Source: Bacillus halotolerans
GTDB lineage: Bacteria; Bacillota; Bacilli; Bacillales; Bacillaceae
Assembly (NCBI RefSeq): GCF_001517105.1
Contig: NZ_LPVF01000012.1
Location: 248,001-312,000 of the forward strand
DNA length: 64,000 nt
Direction of reading: 5' to 3'
Shown: in pieces, positions 62,822 through 64,000 of the stretch
Position numbering within the stretch: position 1 is the first letter of the stretch
Layout of the letters: the number at the start of each line of letters is the position of its first letter
The notes under the pieces: generated by a model
What the model was told of the DNA's origin: nothing
Databases searched by the model: none
What the model saw: only the letters and a program-made list of their open reading frames with translations
Translations under genes and position numbers: made by a program

Positions 62822-63727
62822 TCAGCCGATTTGATTTGACAGCGTTCCGATGGGTTCAATCGTGATGTCGATTTGATCGCCTCGCCGCAGAAATTTCGGC
62901 GGTGTAAAGCCTTTTCCTACACCAGACGGCGTGCCGGTCGCAATAATGTCCCCCGCTTCAAGCGTCATCCCCATTGAAAGAGTTTCAATTAATTCCGCGA
63001 CAGAGAAAATCATATCGCTTGCCGAGCCGGATTGGCGCAGCTCGCCGTTGACCCTCGTTTCAACCTTAAGGCGCTCCGGATCAGGAATTAACGATTTATG
63101 TACAAGCACAGGTCCCATCGGACATGTCGTATCCAGACTTTTTCCGATAAAAAACTGCTTATGTCTTTTTTGCAGATCCCGCGCCGTGATATCATTCACA
63201 ATCGTATATCCGAAAATATGGTCATAAGCTTCTTCTTTCGAAATGCGGGTGCCGCTTTTTCCGATGACGACAGCAAGCTCTCCTTCGTAATCGAGCTGAG
63301 AGGTGACCTCCTCATGGCTGTTTACTGCATCACCGTGGCCAGTGACTGTTACAGGCGATTTTGTAAATACCATCGGATGCTCCGGAATGTCAGCCTCGCT
63401 GCCCATTTCAATTGCGTGATCCCTATAGTTTTTGCCGATGCACATGATATTTTTTGACGGCTTAGGAATAGGCGCATGGAGCTTCACGTCAGATAATGAG
63501 TAAATAAATGAGCCAAGCTCATCATTTGGTTTCTTCGCCCACTCGGCCAGCTGCCTTGCATGCGCAACAAATTTATCCCCTTCTGCGATACACTCAATCA
63601 GCGAACCCGGAATCGTCTCAAGTTCAAACAGTTTTTTTTCAGCCCTTTGCAAGTCCATAATTTTATCATCTTCAATGATCAGGCCGACAAACATTCGGTT
63701 GTAAAGTTCCCCTGTCGCAAATTTCAT
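62822..63727 (-). CDS. yisK: FAH-family hydrolase/decarboxylase YisK
   Basis: A 301-residue fumarylacetoacetate-hydrolase-family protein. Family motifs are IMCIGKNYRDHAIEMG, LDYEGELAVVIGK with metal-binding Glu residues, YTIVNDITARDLQ, and ATGTPSGVG. YisK of B. subtilis has been described as an oxaloacetate decarboxylase that also associates with the cell-elongation protein Mbl. GGAGGAAT lies before the ATG. It is upstream of yisL with a 114-bp gap. Confidence 0.92.
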   Translation of the reverse strand: MKFATGELYNRMFVGLIIEDDKIMDLQRAEKKLFELETIPGSLIECIAEGDKFVAHARQLAEWAKKPNDELGSFIYSLSDVKLHAPIPKPSKNIMCIGKNYRDHAIEMGSEADIPEHPMVFTKSPVTVTGHGDAVNSHEEVTSQLDYEGELAVVIGKSGTRISKEEAYDHIFGYTIVNDITARDLQKRHKQFFIGKSLDTTCPMGPVLVHKSLIPDPERLKVETRVNGELRQSGSASDMIFSVAELIETLSMGMTLEAGDIIATGTPSGVGKGFTPPKFLRRGDQIDITIEPIGTLSNQIG

Positions 63728-63883
63728 GTTATTCCTCCATCATCTTTTAAATCAGAGTTCTACTTCAGTTATTCTCTGTCGAATGCTGAAATTCCTTTTT
63801 ATCAAATGCGTGTTTTCATTCCCGTTTCGGGACTGGCTCGCTGTACATATCATACAAATGGCTTCTGAGGAGGAGGAAAGAAT

Positions 63884-64000
63884 ATGGAAAGCATACATTT
63901 ATTTTTTCGTCGGCAGCAGCTTAACAGAACGGGGACTGCCAAGGGACTGATGATGACAGACAGAATCGTTTCTCCCATTCTTCTCACACAGCGTGACAGC
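63884..64000 (+). CDS. Partial small open frame at right edge, unidentified
   Basis: ATG 63884 has a strong GAGGAGGAGG site 7 nt upstream and the frame stays open to the window end (39 codons, MESIHLFFRRQQLN...). I do not recognise the sequence. By gene order yisI or yisJ would be expected near here, but the short peptide shows no AraC motif and no Spo0E-type SQELD signature. It may be a small gene or a chance frame behind a good ribosome site. Confidence 0.3.
   Translation, partial: MESIHLFFRRQQLNRTGTAKGLMMTDRIVSPILLTQRDS

Overview
The window is chromosomal DNA from a member of the Bacillus subtilis species complex. Gene content and order match the stretch that in B. subtilis 168 runs from the app oligopeptide permease (appB) through fabHA/fabF, med-comZ, the arginine cluster, the yit genes and the yis genes to yisK. 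From memory, proteins such as Med, YisY and WprA look roughly 90% identical to those of strain 168, and base composition seems somewhat richer in G+C. This suggests a relative such as the amyloliquefaciens/velezensis branch rather than 168 itself, but the species cannot be fixed without a search. Gene symbols are those of the 168 homologues. I see no rRNA, tRNA, insertion sequence, prophage or CRISPR array.

Layout. (1) 1-5337: app peptide-uptake operon (appD-F-A-B, cut by the left edge) and the metalloprotease-like yjaZ. (2) 5417-7718: fabHA-fabF with a clear FapR operator. (3) 7788-11343: small genes yjzB, yjzD and yjzC, plus yjaU, yjaV, med and comZ (competence control). (4) 11445-20924: argC-J-B-D-carA-carB-argF, complete arginine and carbamoyl-phosphate synthesis from one promoter with two ARG boxes. 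(5) 21012-28164: yitZ-yitY, a Pmp3-like small gene, yitW, yitV, yitU, two tiny genes, the proteinase inhibitor ipi, yitT and yitS.

(6) 28207-33476 is the most accessory-like part: the neutral protease nprB, the immunity module yizB-yitQ-yitR, and divergently the SDP-like toxin operon yitP-yitO-yitM. In 168 these genes act together: YIT toxin, YitQ immunity, and NprB needed for toxin action in biofilm. (7) 33483-38527: yitL, yitK, the SAM riboswitch with yitJ, and two GNAT genes. (8) 38617-46057: yitG-F-E, the sulfolactate pair yitC-yitD, and divergently the sulfate-activation genes yitB-yitA-yisZ. (9) 46055-53647: yisY, yisX, the divergent MocR/LysE pair yisV/yisU, yisT, scyllo-inositol dehydrogenase with its LacI-type regulator, and yisR. 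(10) 53771-64000: MATE pump yisQ, yisP, an AT-rich DinB gene, asnO, yisN, the cell-wall protease wprA, yisL and yisK.

Main points for a second look: a one-base frameshift in a T7 tract inside the wprA signal peptide; an apparently leaderless PadR gene whose promoter carries an inverted repeat; a cysteine-free SDP-type toxin precursor; a lipoprotein-type upstream start on the supposedly intracellular inhibitor ipi; a 30-bp near-perfect palindrome covering the yisV promoter; and an intact appA, which is frameshifted in strain 168. I found no system without counterpart in known Bacillus genomes.
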